NCBI RefSeq assembly: GCF_024764775.1
Contig: NZ_JALIGC010000031.1
Coordinates: 1 to 64,000 of the forward strand
Direction of reading: 5' to 3'
From: Scandinavium manionii
Lineage (GTDB): Bacteria; Pseudomonadota; Gammaproteobacteria; Enterobacterales; Enterobacteriaceae
Length of the DNA: 64,000 nt
Part shown: piece by piece, positions 41,778 through 51,082 of the stretch
How positions within the stretch are numbered: the first letter of the stretch is position 1
Layout of the letters: the number at the start of each line of letters is the position of its first letter
Made by a program: the position numbers and the translations under genes
Notes under the pieces: generated by a model
Databases searched by the model: none
Told to the model about the DNA's origin: nothing
Seen by the model: the letters and a program-made list of their open reading frames with translations, nothing else

Positions 41778-44009
41778 TTAACCGCCGTGCAAACGACGCG
41801 CGTCGATCACGTCCGGTACCTGGTTCAGTTTGCCAAGCACGCGGCCCAGCACCTGCAGGTTGTAGATTTCGATGGTCATGTCGATGGTGGCGAGCTGTTG
41901 TTTGGTGTCGCTGCGACTCGCCACGCCAAGTACGTTGACCTTCTCGTTGGCGAGGATGGTGGTGATATCACGCAGCAGACCGCTGCGGTCGTTGGCCTGC
42001 ACGCGCACCACCAGCGAATAGCCTGAGGAATAGCTTTCCCCCCAGACCGCATCAACGATGCGCTCCGGCGCGTGGGATTGCAGTTCCACCAGCTGATCGC
42101 AGTCGGCACGGTGCACGGAAATCCCGCGGCCCTGGGTGATGAAGCCGATAATCTCGTCGCCAGGAATGGGCTGGCAGCAGCGCGCAATGTGATGCATCAG
42201 ATTACCGACGCCTTCCACCACTACGCGACCGTCATCTTTTTTACGGCTGTGCGGATTGTAGGTTTTCTGCTGCAGTTGCTTCAGCGCGGCGGCATCCTGT
42301 TCGGCGGCACTCGGCTTGTTAAACTGCGACTGCAGGAAGTTCACCATCTGGTTGAGACGAATATCGCCGCCGCCAATGGCCGCCAGCAGTTCGTCGAGAT
42401 CGTTGAAGTTATAGCGCGGCAGCAGCTGCTTTTCTGCTTCCTTCAGGCTGATCCCGAGATGCGCCAGTTCGTCGTCGAGGATCTGACGTCCGGCGAGGAT
42501 GTTTTTGTCGCGATCCTGCTTGCGGAACCAGGCGTGAATTTTTGAACGTCCGCGGCTGGTCGTGACGTAGCCCAGGTTCGGGTTCAGCCAGTCGCGGCTT
42601 GGGTTCGGTTGCTTCTGTGTGATGATTTCAATCTGATCGCCCATCTGCAACTGATAGGTAAACGGCACGATGCGACCGCCGATTTTCGCACCGATGCAGC
42701 GGTGCCCCACATCGCTGTGGATGTGGTAGGCAAAGTCGAGCGGCGTGGAGCCTGCAGGCAGGTCAACCACGTCACCTTTCGGGGTAAATACGTAAACCCG
42801 GTCGTCGAACACCTGGCTGCGCAGTTCGTCGAGCATTTCGCCTGAATCGGCCATCTCTTCCTGCCACGCAATCAGCTTACGCAGCCAGGCAATACGGTCT
42901 TCGTGACCGCGCGCGCCGCTGGACGCCGCGCCCTCTTTGTATTTCCAGTGCGCCGCCACGCCAAGCTCAGACTCTTCATGCATCTGACGCGTACGGATTT
43001 GAATCTCCACCGTTTTCCCATCGGGGCCTAACACCACGGTGTGAATCGACTGATAGCCGTTCGGTTTCGGGTTCGCCACGTAATCGTCGAACTCATCTGG
43101 CAGATGGCGGAAAAGGGTATGGACGATGCCCAGCGCCGCGTAGCAGTCCTGCAAACGTTCGGCGACGATACGCACCGCGCGCACATCGAACAGCTCGTCA
43201 AACGCCAGATGCTTCTTCTGCATTTTGCGCCAGATGCTGTAGATGTGTTTCGGTCGGCCGTACACTTCCGCCTTCACGCCCTCTTCCTTGATTGAGGCAC
43301 GCAGCGTGCCGACGAACTCATCGATGTAATGTTCGCGATCGATACGGCGTTCGTGCAGCAGCTTGGCAATGCGCTTGTATTCCGCGGGATGCAGATAGCG
43401 GAAGCAGTAATCTTCCAGCTCCCATTTCAACTGACCAATACCGAGTCGGTTGGCCAGTGGGGCGTAGATGTTGGTACATTCTTTCGCCGCCAGCACGCGT
43501 TCATCTTCCGGCGCATCTTTCACTTCACGCAGGTGCGCAATACGCTCGGCGAGCTTGATGACCACGCAGCGGAAATCGTCAACCATCGCCAGCAGCATGC
43601 GGCGAACGTTATCGACCTGTTCTGAAGAGACGGAATCGTTATGGGTGGCTTTCAGCTGGCGAATGGCGGCCATATCGCGCACGCCGTGGATAAGCGTGAC
43701 GATAGATTTACCGGCGCTCTCTTCCAGCTTTTCTTCGCTGACCACGTCGCTCACCACCAGCGGGAACAACAGCGCCGCCCGCAGTGAATCGATATCCATG
43801 TTCAGCATGGAGAGGATTTCAACCATCTCAACGCCGCGCCACAGCAGCAGCCCGGCATCAGGATGATCAAGGGTTTGTTCGCGACAATAGGTCCATGTCT
43901 CGGCTAAGCGTTCACACGACTGCTGGCTGGAAATTCCCAGGCTTGCTATCCATTTAACTGGATCAAACTCACCAGCTTTATTGAGATGTGCACTGCGTAC
44001 CGCAACCAT
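41778..44009 (-). CDS. relA: GTP pyrophosphokinase RelA
   Basis: RelA is the ribosome-associated (p)ppGpp synthetase of the stringent response. It has 743 residues. Domain order: a degenerate hydrolase (HD) domain at about 1-200, the synthetase domain (GRPKHIYSIWRKMQKKHLAF, ELFDVRAVRIV) at about 220-380, a TGS domain (VYVFTPKGDVVDLPAGSTPLDFAYHIHSDVGH) at about 405-465, then helical, zinc-finger-like (CCQPIPGDEIIGF, HRADCDQL) and C-terminal ACT regions. The HD motif is absent, reading HGVRDM, as in other monofunctional RelA proteins. It lies 51 bp after rlmD and ends with a strong terminator. Confidence 0.97.
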   Translation of the reverse strand: MVAVRSAHLNKAGEFDPVKWIASLGISSQQSCERLAETWTYCREQTLDHPDAGLLLWRGVEMVEILSMLNMDIDSLRAALLFPLVVSDVVSEEKLEESAGKSIVTLIHGVRDMAAIRQLKATHNDSVSSEQVDNVRRMLLAMVDDFRCVVIKLAERIAHLREVKDAPEDERVLAAKECTNIYAPLANRLGIGQLKWELEDYCFRYLHPAEYKRIAKLLHERRIDREHYIDEFVGTLRASIKEEGVKAEVYGRPKHIYSIWRKMQKKHLAFDELFDVRAVRIVAERLQDCYAALGIVHTLFRHLPDEFDDYVANPKPNGYQSIHTVVLGPDGKTVEIQIRTRQMHEESELGVAAHWKYKEGAASSGARGHEDRIAWLRKLIAWQEEMADSGEMLDELRSQVFDDRVYVFTPKGDVVDLPAGSTPLDFAYHIHSDVGHRCIGAKIGGRIVPFTYQLQMGDQIEIITQKQPNPSRDWLNPNLGYVTTSRGRSKIHAWFRKQDRDKNILAGRQILDDELAHLGISLKEAEKQLLPRYNFNDLDELLAAIGGGDIRLNQMVNFLQSQFNKPSAAEQDAAALKQLQQKTYNPHSRKKDDGRVVVEGVGNLMHHIARCCQPIPGDEIIGFITQGRGISVHRADCDQLVELQSHAPERIVDAVWGESYSSGYSLVVRVQANDRSGLLRDITTILANEKVNVLGVASRSDTKQQLATIDMTIEIYNLQVLGRVLGKLNQVPDVIDARRLHGG

Positions 44010-44060
44010 TGTCCTCTCCTTTAGGGACGGGGCCTGTCGGATTCGACAAGCCTTGATTCA

Positions 44061-45359
44061 TTATTTGTGCTCGAACAGCACCATCGACTCCAGGTGCCCA
44101 GTGTGCGGGAACATGTCCAGCATTGCCAGACGCTGAATTTGATAGCCCGCCGCCAGCAGCACTTCGCTATCACGCGCCAGCGTCGCCGGATTACAGGATA
44201 CATACACCACCCGTGCGGGGGCTAATTTTACGACATGCTGCATCACGCCCGGTGCGCCCGCGCGCGCAGGATCGAGTAAAATTTTGTCAAAACCGTTTTG
44301 CGCCCAGGCCTGCTGGATGACGTCTTCTTCAAGATTTTCGTGGAAGAAGGTCACATTGTGCAGGTTATTCTGTACTGCGTTCTGCTGGCCTTTCTCAACC
44401 AGCTCGGGCACGCCTTCCACGCCCACCACGCTTGCCGCGCGTTTTGCTAGCGGCAGCGTAAAGTTGCCCATCCCGCAAAACAGATCCAAAACGCGGTCCT
44501 GGGGCTGAACATCAAGCCACGCCAGCGCCGTTTCAACCATCCGCTGATTCACGCCGTCGTTGACCTGAATAAAATCGCGCGGACTGAACGTTAAGCGTAG
44601 CCCGTCTGAACTGTACCAGGGCAATTCACCGTTAACGTGTTCAACGCTATCACTTTGCGGTGCCAGCCACAGGGCCAGCTGGTGTGAATGCGAAAACTGT
44701 TCCAGTTTTGCTTTATCGGCCGCCGAAAGTGGCGCGGTATGGCGCAACACCATCAGCGGACCGTTATCAGCCTGCACCAATTCCACGTGCCCTAAATGAC
44801 GAACAGCCGAAAGCGATGCCAGGCAGTCGCGCAGTGCAGGCAGCAGTGCCTCAAGAGTGGGCACCAGCACAGGGCATTGCGTGACCTCGACGATATCGTT
44901 CGAGCCAGCCTTACGAAAACCCATCTGCAAATGCTGGGTCTTCGGTTGATAATTCACGCTTAGACGTGCACGACGGCGGTAGCCCCACGGCGTCGCCGAG
45001 AGTACATCATCCACGTCATGTTTCATCATACGTGCCAGCGCCGCCTGCTTGCTGCGCTGTTGCAGTGCCACGCTGGCATGTTGCTGCTGGCACCCACCGC
45101 ATACGCCAAAATGCGGGCAGCGCGGCTTTTCGCGTTCCGGGCTGTCGTTCAGTCGACGTTTTACCTGTCCGCGCGCATACTGTTTTTTATCTTCGGTGAT
45201 GCGAATTTCCGCGCCCTCATCGGGCAGCAAGCCGTTGATAAACAGTGTTTTCCCGTTATGGTGCGCTACCCCCTGGCCGAAAGGGTCAAGGTCGCTCACC
45301 GTCACGGTTATGATCTCGCGCGTCGTCACGCGGCGTTTTGCAGAGTAGAATTGCGCCAT
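44061..45359 (-). CDS. rlmD: 23S rRNA (uracil-1939-C5)-methyltransferase
   Basis: RlmD (RumA) methylates U1939 of 23S rRNA using AdoMet and carries a [4Fe-4S] cluster. The 432 residues begin with a TRAM domain (about 12-70). The cluster cysteines are in PRCPHFGVCGGCQQQH and TQCPVL; the AdoMet motif is VLDLFCGMGNFTLPLAKRA, and the catalytic nucleophile is in VYVSCNPATLARD. It starts 57 bp from the divergent barA. Confidence 0.96.
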   Translation of the reverse strand: MAQFYSAKRRVTTREIITVTVSDLDPFGQGVAHHNGKTLFINGLLPDEGAEIRITEDKKQYARGQVKRRLNDSPEREKPRCPHFGVCGGCQQQHASVALQQRSKQAALARMMKHDVDDVLSATPWGYRRRARLSVNYQPKTQHLQMGFRKAGSNDIVEVTQCPVLVPTLEALLPALRDCLASLSAVRHLGHVELVQADNGPLMVLRHTAPLSAADKAKLEQFSHSHQLALWLAPQSDSVEHVNGELPWYSSDGLRLTFSPRDFIQVNDGVNQRMVETALAWLDVQPQDRVLDLFCGMGNFTLPLAKRAASVVGVEGVPELVEKGQQNAVQNNLHNVTFFHENLEEDVIQQAWAQNGFDKILLDPARAGAPGVMQHVVKLAPARVVYVSCNPATLARDSEVLLAAGYQIQRLAMLDMFPHTGHLESMVLFEHK

Positions 45360-45416
45360 TCAGAGATTTTTCTCAAACGAAGTATGTTAACCCTGATTCT
45401 CCCATAACGGACCTCC

Positions 45417-48164
45417 ATGACCAACTACAGCCTGCGCGCTCGCATGATGATCCTGATCCTGGCCCCGACCGTCCTGATCGGTTTGCTGCTCAGCATCTTC
45501 TTTGTCGTTCACCGCTATCATGATCTGCAGCGTCAGTTGGAAGACGCCGGGGCCAGCATCATTGAGCCGCTCGCGGTCTCCAGTGAATATGTCATGAACT
45601 TACAAAACCGTGAGTCAATAGGACAGCTAATCAGCGTCCTGCATCGCCGCCATTCTGACATCGTGCGGGCAATTTCGGTGTATGACGAGCACAACAGACT
45701 GTTCGTTACCTCCAACTACCATCTTGACCCGAGTGAATTGCAGCTGCCGAAAGGCGCGCCGCTCCCGAACCGCCTCAGCGTCTCGCGCAGCGGCGATACG
45801 ATGATCCTGCGTACGCCAATTGTGTCCGAAAGTTATTCCCCGGATGAATCGCCGAATTCGGAAGCTAAAACGCCGATCAATACGCTCGGCTACGTAGCGC
45901 TGGAACTCGATCTGCGGTCCGTGCGGCTGCAACAATACAAAGAGATTTTCATCTCCAGCGTAATGATGCTGTTCTGTATCGGCATTGCGCTGATTTTCGG
46001 CTGGCGTCTGATGCGCGACGTCACCGGCCCGATTCGCAACATGGTGAATACCGTTGACCGCATTCGTCGTGGCCAGCTCGACAGTCGTGTGGAAGGCTTC
46101 ATGCTCGGCGAACTCGATATGCTCAAGAATGGCATCAACTCGATGGCGATGTCGCTGGCGGCCTATCACGAAGAGATGCAGCACAACGTCGACCAGGCCA
46201 CGTCCGATCTGCGGGAAACTCTTGAGCAGATGGAAATTCAGAACGTCGAACTGGATTTGGCGAAGAAACGCGCCCAGGAAGCGGCACGTATTAAATCTGA
46301 ATTCCTCGCCAACATGTCACACGAACTGCGTACCCCGCTCAACGGCGTGATTGGGTTTACCCGACTGACGCTCAAAACCGACCTCAATTCGACCCAGCGC
46401 GACCACCTCAATACCATTGAACGCTCAGCGAACAACCTGCTGGCCATCATCAACGATGTGCTGGACTTCTCTAAACTGGAAGCCGGTAAGCTGGTTCTGG
46501 AAAGCATTCCGTTCCCGCTGCGCAATTCGCTGGATGAAGTGGTGACACTGCTCGCTCATTCAGCTCATGATAAAGGGCTTGAGCTGACGCTGAACATCAA
46601 AAGCGACGTGCCGGATAACGTCATTGGCGACCCGCTACGACTGCAGCAAGTCATTACCAATCTGGTTGGTAACGCGATTAAATTTACCGAAAATGGCAAC
46701 ATCGACGTGCTGGTAGAAAAACGCGCGCTGAGCAACACCAAAGTGCAAATTGAAGTGCAGATCCGCGATACCGGCATCGGTATTCCTGAGCGCGATCAGT
46801 CGCGTCTGTTCCAGGCTTTCCGCCAGGCAGATGCCAGCATTTCACGGCGCCACGGCGGGACAGGCCTGGGCCTGGTGATCACCCAGCGTTTAGTGAAAGA
46901 AATGGGTGGCGATATTTCCTTCCACAGCCAGCCAAATCGCGGTTCAACGTTCTGGTTCCACATCAATCTGGATCTCAATCCGAACGTCGTATCCGAAAGC
47001 CTGACGACCGCCTGCCTGACGGGGAAACGCCTGGCCTATGTCGAAGCCAACGCCTCCGCCGCGCAGTGCACGCTGGATATTCTGGCGACTACGCCGCTGG
47101 AGGTGGTATACAGCCCGACCTTCTCGGCGCTACCAGAAGACCGTTACGATATTCTGCTGATTGCGGTGCCGGTATCGATGCGTGATTTAAACCTGCACGC
47201 TGACAAACTCGAACAGGCCTATCGCATGACCGACTTCCTGCTGCTGGCGCTACCGTGCCACGCGCAGGTGAACGCCGAACAGCTCAAACAGAACGGCGCG
47301 GCGGCTTGTCTGCTAAAACCGTTAACCTCCACCCGCCTGCTGCCTGCGCTGACGGAATATTGCCGTGTGAATCAGACCCTGGCTGTTCCCAACGGTCAGG
47401 CCGCGCGGCTGGGTATGACGGTGATGGCGGTAGATGATAACCCGGCGAACTTAAAGCTTATCGGCGCGCTTCTGGAAGATCAGGTGCAAAACGTTGAGCT
47501 GTGCGACAGCGGTCAGGAAGCGATTAACCGCGCCAAACAGATGCAGTTCGACCTGATTCTGATGGATATTCAGATGCCAGATATGGACGGCATTCGCGCC
47601 TGCGAACTGATACACCAGCTGCCACATCAGCAGCAAACGCCAGTGATTGCGGTGACTGCCCACGCCATGGCCGGGCAAAAGGAGAAACTGCTGAGTGCCG
47701 GGATGAACGACTATCTGGCGAAGCCTATCGAAGAGAGCAAACTGCGAAACCTGCTGCTGCGCTATAAGCCAGGGCTGAGCATTCCGCAGCCTGAAGTGAA
47801 CGAGCCGCACCCGCCGGTGAATCTGAATACCACCCTCGACTGGTCGCTGGCGCTGCGTCAGGCGGCCAATAAGCAAAATCTGGCGCGAGACATGCTGCAT
47901 ATGCTGGTCGATTTCCTGCCAGAAATCCGCAACAAAGTGGAAGAGCAACTGGTGGGTGAGAAGCCTGAGGATTTGGTGGACGCGATTCACAAACTGCATG
48001 GCAGCTGTGGTTATAGCGGCGTGCCGCGTTTAAAAAATCTTTGCCATTTGATAGAAGGCCAGCTGCGCAATGGCGTTGCGCCAGACGAACTGGAGCCGGA
48101 GTTTCTAGAACTGCTGGACGAGATGGATAACGTGGCAAGGGAAGCAAAATTGATTCTGGGGTGA
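45417..48164 (+). CDS. barA: Hybrid sensor histidine kinase BarA
   Basis: BarA senses short-chain carboxylates and phosphorylates UvrY, which activates csrB and csrC. The 915 residues show two membrane segments (about 10-31 and 177-199) around a periplasmic domain. A HAMP domain, then the dimerisation/phosphoacceptor domain with His in ANMSHELRTPLNGVIGF (about 300), follows. The ATPase domain shows RDTGIGIPERD and GGTGLGLVITQRL. A receiver domain has the aspartate in LILMDIQMPDMDG (about 718), and the C-terminal HPt domain has the histidine in AIHKLHGSCGYSG (about 860). One target of its pathway, csrB, is encoded 2 kb downstream, which fits the E. coli order. Confidence 0.97.
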   Translation: MTNYSLRARMMILILAPTVLIGLLLSIFFVVHRYHDLQRQLEDAGASIIEPLAVSSEYVMNLQNRESIGQLISVLHRRHSDIVRAISVYDEHNRLFVTSNYHLDPSELQLPKGAPLPNRLSVSRSGDTMILRTPIVSESYSPDESPNSEAKTPINTLGYVALELDLRSVRLQQYKEIFISSVMMLFCIGIALIFGWRLMRDVTGPIRNMVNTVDRIRRGQLDSRVEGFMLGELDMLKNGINSMAMSLAAYHEEMQHNVDQATSDLRETLEQMEIQNVELDLAKKRAQEAARIKSEFLANMSHELRTPLNGVIGFTRLTLKTDLNSTQRDHLNTIERSANNLLAIINDVLDFSKLEAGKLVLESIPFPLRNSLDEVVTLLAHSAHDKGLELTLNIKSDVPDNVIGDPLRLQQVITNLVGNAIKFTENGNIDVLVEKRALSNTKVQIEVQIRDTGIGIPERDQSRLFQAFRQADASISRRHGGTGLGLVITQRLVKEMGGDISFHSQPNRGSTFWFHINLDLNPNVVSESLTTACLTGKRLAYVEANASAAQCTLDILATTPLEVVYSPTFSALPEDRYDILLIAVPVSMRDLNLHADKLEQAYRMTDFLLLALPCHAQVNAEQLKQNGAAACLLKPLTSTRLLPALTEYCRVNQTLAVPNGQAARLGMTVMAVDDNPANLKLIGALLEDQVQNVELCDSGQEAINRAKQMQFDLILMDIQMPDMDGIRACELIHQLPHQQQTPVIAVTAHAMAGQKEKLLSAGMNDYLAKPIEESKLRNLLLRYKPGLSIPQPEVNEPHPPVNLNTTLDWSLALRQAANKQNLARDMLHMLVDFLPEIRNKVEEQLVGEKPEDLVDAIHKLHGSCGYSGVPRLKNLCHLIEGQLRNGVAPDELEPEFLELLDEMDNVAREAKLILG

Positions 48165-48226
48165 CGGAGTACGCTGATGCCCAAGAGGATGGGGCTGGTT
48201 CACGGATTCAGGAATGGGTGGCGCGT

Positions 48227-48250
48227 TTTGCCCTTCGGCTGAAGGGCAAA
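48227..48250. terminator. barA / yqcA convergent hairpin
   Basis: TTTGCCCTTC and GAAGGGCAAA form a 10-bp stem around GGCT between the convergent genes. There is no clear U run on either strand, so it may be a weak terminator or an mRNA-stabilising end. Confidence 0.45.
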
Positions 48251-48254
48251 CGGA

Positions 48255-48698
48255 TCAGCTAAGCAGCGTGGCCCAGTGTTCAACCCACGGGTTGGAGACC
48301 GTTTCGGGTTCAGGATCTTCACTGGCGTCGATCATCAGCATTTCGCCGATACGCTGGGCGCCCTGCTCTTGCAACAACGCATCGAAGCGCTTGCCGCCAC
48401 CGCAAAAATGCGAATAGGTGCTATCGCCGAGAGCGATAATACCGTAACGCAGATGCGGCTGGTACATATCGAGAATGCCTTGATACAGCGGCACAATGCT
48501 GTCCGGCAGGTCGCCCTGGCCGGTAGTGGAGGTGACCACCAGCGCATATTTCCCCTGGTAAGCTTCCCAGTCGCTGACTTCAGGATCTTCAAATACCTGT
48601 GCTTTGTGACCCTGAGCCGCGAGGATCGTCTGCGCTTCTTCCGCCACCAGCAGCGCGTTTCCGTACATGGTGCCGACAAAAATGCCTACATCCGCCAT
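48255..48698 (-). CDS. yqcA: Flavodoxin YqcA
   Basis: A 147-residue flavodoxin of the short, MioC-like class, expected to carry FMN and act as a low-potential electron carrier. The phosphate loop is FVGTMYGNALLVAEEAQ (about 7-23); SSTTGQGDLPDS is replaced here by TSTTGQGDLPDSIVPLY, and GIIALGDSTYSHFCGGG gives the second flavin loop. It lies 16 bp after truC in a yqcC-truC-yqcA run. The physiological partner is not known. Confidence 0.93.
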   Translation of the reverse strand: MADVGIFVGTMYGNALLVAEEAQTILAAQGHKAQVFEDPEVSDWEAYQGKYALVVTSTTGQGDLPDSIVPLYQGILDMYQPHLRYGIIALGDSTYSHFCGGGKRFDALLQEQGAQRIGEMLMIDASEDPEPETVSNPWVEHWATLLS

Positions 48699-48714
48699 TA
48701 CTTTTCTCCCTGAA

Positions 48715-49497
48715 TCATTGAGTTATGAGGTCATCCTGACCGTTGTCCGGCGTAAACTCAACCCTTTCAACGTCGGGGAGAAGTCCACGCCAGCCGAAAT
48801 GTGACATTGCCTGCATCCAGACATCATCGAGGCTCGCACGGATAACCAGTGGCTCGCCGGTAAACGGGTGCGTGAGGTGCAATTCGCTGGCGTGCAGCAT
48901 TAAGCGATCGCAGCCGAAGTTTTCCGCCGCACTTCGGTTCTGGCGCAAATCGCCGTGCTTACTGTCGCCGAGGATCGGGTGACGCAGATGGCTCATGTGG
49001 CGACGCAGCTGATGCTTGCGGCCAGTTTTCGGTTCCAGCTCGACCAGACCGTATCGCGTCGTCGGGTAACGCCCGGTCGGCACCGGCATTTCAACCGTCG
49101 CCAGACCGCGATAGTGCGTCACCGCAGGCTGGGCTTCTTTGTCATCACGGGCAAATTTATCCGCGATTTTGTCCAGTTCTTCCACCAGCGGGTAGTCGAG
49201 CAATTCCTCTTCCATCAGCCAGCCGCGCACGATGGCGTGGTAGCGTTTCTGGATCTGGTGTTGCTCAAACTGCTGTGAAAGACGACGGCCCGCTTCGCTC
49301 GATAACCCCATCAGCAGGACGCCGGACGTAGGTCTGTCGAGACGATGAACGGTAAAAACATGCTGACCAATCTGGTCGCGCACGGTTTGCATGAGCACCA
49401 CTTTTTCATCGCGATCGAGCCAACTGCGGTGAACTAACCAGCCTGACGGTTTATTAACGGCGACCAGCCATTCGTCCTGATAGAGGATCTCGATCAT
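48715..49497 (-). CDS. truC: tRNA pseudouridine(65) synthase
   Basis: TruC makes pseudouridine at position 65 of certain tRNAs. The 260 residues equal E. coli. The RluA-type catalytic motif is HRLDRPTSGVLLMGLS (about 51-66, nucleophile Asp54 region), and ELEPKTGRKHQLRRHMSHLRHPILGD is the conserved RNA-binding block. It overlaps the yqcC stop by one base and precedes yqcA. Confidence 0.95.
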   Translation of the reverse strand: MIEILYQDEWLVAVNKPSGWLVHRSWLDRDEKVVLMQTVRDQIGQHVFTVHRLDRPTSGVLLMGLSSEAGRRLSQQFEQHQIQKRYHAIVRGWLMEEELLDYPLVEELDKIADKFARDDKEAQPAVTHYRGLATVEMPVPTGRYPTTRYGLVELEPKTGRKHQLRRHMSHLRHPILGDSKHGDLRQNRSAAENFGCDRLMLHASELHLTHPFTGEPLVIRASLDDVWMQAMSHFGWRGLLPDVERVEFTPDNGQDDLITQ

Positions 49498-49826
49498 CAG
49501 TCATCCACACCCGCAAATAGGGTATCAAGCTGCTCAAGCTCCGGCAGGATGATGGCGCGGAAAGGATGGCTCGCATCCATGGCAATTTCATAATAGGGCG
49601 CAACGGCGAAGCTCTGCGGCAGCGGCTGCTCGTTGTCGATTAGCTGGTGCATGCGTGGAAGCAGCACCCATTGCAGCCACTCCAGTGGCTCCAGCGTATC
49701 CATGCAGAAAGGTTGTGTGCTTTCGAAAACGCTGGCGTCAGGTGCGGTGTCCTGCCAGTGCTGATGCTCGCGCAGCTGCGCTTCAATAGCATTCAGGCGC
49801 TGGCGAACGCGGTCGTGATGGGTCAT
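49497..49826 (-). CDS. yqcC: DUF446 protein YqcC
   Basis: A 109-residue soluble protein of the YqcC/DUF446 family, function unknown. Conserved blocks are TQPFCMDTLEPLEWLQWVLLPRMHQLID and FAVAPYYEIAM. The start at 49826 follows GAGGTTTTC and gives the E. coli length; 30 extra upstream codons would run toward the csrB end and are not conserved. It is translationally coupled to truC, which suggests a role connected to tRNA modification, but that is only context. Confidence 0.92.
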   Translation of the reverse strand: MTHHDRVRQRLNAIEAQLREHQHWQDTAPDASVFESTQPFCMDTLEPLEWLQWVLLPRMHQLIDNEQPLPQSFAVAPYYEIAMDASHPFRAIILPELEQLDTLFAGVDD

Positions 49827-49892
49827 GAAAACCTCGGAAAATACGTCGAAATGAAAATCTGTGGCGCAGGATATCATCGGTGGCGAGGAAAT

Positions 49893-50258
49893 AAAAAAAG
49901 GGAGCACTGTTTGCACAGTGCTCCCGGTTCGTTTCGCAGCAATCCAGCTACCTTTGTTGCTCCCTGCTCATCCGTGAAAACTTTTCCTATGGTCTCCTGA
50001 CCTGTTCATCCATAAACTATTGCATCCTGCTCGCACCACCCCGATGCGATTCGACTTATCCGTAAGTTTGTCCTGATCTTCCTGATCCGCCGGGCATCCT
50101 GACCGGTTCTCTTTCTCCATCCTGGAGGTGTCCGTTAACGCATCCTGCGTAATCCTTTTGCTTCGATCCAGAAGCCTGTCCTTGCAGCACCATCCTGGTG
50201 TATCCCGCTGAAACGTCATCATCCTGATGTTCGTTTCGTTTCGCGACTCCCTGTCGAC
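49893..50258 (-). ncRNA. csrB: CsrB regulatory RNA
   Basis: CsrB is a CsrA-sequestering RNA. On the minus strand it begins GTCGACAGGGAGTC at 50258 and ends in a strong terminator: GGGAGCACTGT (49900-49910) pairs with ACAGTGCTCCC (49915-49925) and is followed by U7. Length is about 366 nt, close to E. coli CsrB. Across it there are about two dozen GGA motifs, including six copies of CAGGATG, mostly in small hairpin loops, which are the CsrA binding sites. The position between yqcC and syd is conserved. Expression should depend on BarA/UvrY. Confidence 0.96.
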
Positions 50259-50284
50259 GTGTATAGAATCCTCTATTACGCTTC

Positions 50285-50307
50285 GTCTTACAAGCCTCTT
50301 GTAAGAC
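50285..50307. promoter_or_regulatory. Inverted repeat overlapping the csrB -35 region
   Basis: Arms GTCTTACAAG and CTTGTAAGAC form a perfect 10-bp inverted repeat with a 3-nt centre, lying at about -27 to -49 from the csrB start. Each arm contains TGTAAGA, the half-site also seen in the distal UvrY-type site. It could bind a regulator close to RNA polymerase. Confidence 0.45.
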
Positions 50308-50431
50308 AACACACCTGTCTCTTTTCATATGAAAGCTAAGGTTTTTAACTCTAAACCTTTGATACAAATAGAACAGGTATTAGACGAAGCGGTAATCCTG
50401 GGCTTACACGCTGGCGATCTCTCACAGAGTT

Positions 50432-50449
50432 TGTAAGAGATGTCTCACA
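50432..50449. promoter_or_regulatory. UvrY-type binding site upstream of csrB
   Basis: TGTAAGAGATGTCTCACA is an imperfect 18-bp palindrome matching the UvrY/GacA-type site (TGTAAG-N6-CTTACA). It is centred about 183 bp upstream of the csrB start, the distance I recall for E. coli, and lies just past the syd stop codon. Confidence 0.7.
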
Positions 50450-50468
50450 AGGACGCCAGGCATATGGA

Positions 50469-51014
50469 TTACAAAAGAGGCTCAAGGTGGGAGAGGAAAC
50501 TCGCGACAGACGCAGAAAGCGTGGTGCGATTACGGGTACCAAGGGTCTCAAGGACCACTTCACCCGTGAGATTACAGACGGAAACCACATCCAGTTCGCT
50601 GTCGAGCGTGCCAATAAACAACGTCGGTGGAAGCTTCAGGCGTTTCTGCGTGACCAGGTGACCAATCAGATTTTCCTGTACTCGCTGAAAATCATCCGGG
50701 CTCCAGACCTGCAGCAACGTAAGCTTACGCTCGCCGAACGTTGCGGGCATGTCGCCGGCAAACTGGCTGGTATAATAAGTTTGAAGCGGCTGTTGTACCA
50801 CAATATCCATCGCCCTTTCAACCGCTTCCAGAGTCGGTTCAAGGTTGAACGGCTGAGGCTGCCAGAAGACCGCGTCATCATCGGTGGACGTCACGCAGGG
50901 TGAAGGAACGCCGTGCAGCTCTTCGCTTCGCGGCTGCGTGCCATGGCGCTGCCGCCATGCGTCGCAATAACGTTGGGTAAATGCCTGTAAGGCTCTCGCG
51001 GTCTGCTGATCCAC
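50469..51014 (-). CDS. syd: SecY-interacting protein Syd
   Basis: Syd is a soluble protein that binds SecY and may proofread translocon assembly. GTG at 51014 is chosen: GGAGAG lies about 9 nt upstream and the product has 181 residues, the E. coli length. An ATG seven codons earlier would contain this ribosome binding site. Conserved blocks: SEELHGVPSPCV, AVFWQPQPF, GHLVTQKRLKLPPTLFI. Divergent from queF; csrB lies downstream. Confidence 0.93.
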   Translation of the reverse strand: MDQQTARALQAFTQRYCDAWRQRHGTQPRSEELHGVPSPCVTSTDDDAVFWQPQPFNLEPTLEAVERAMDIVVQQPLQTYYTSQFAGDMPATFGERKLTLLQVWSPDDFQRVQENLIGHLVTQKRLKLPPTLFIGTLDSELDVVSVCNLTGEVVLETLGTRNRTTLSASVASFLSHLEPLL

Positions 51015-51082
51015 TGCTTTCTCTCTCCAGGTCAACCAGGATAAACTCAGTCCATAGTCTACCTGCTTTATGACGGTGAAAC

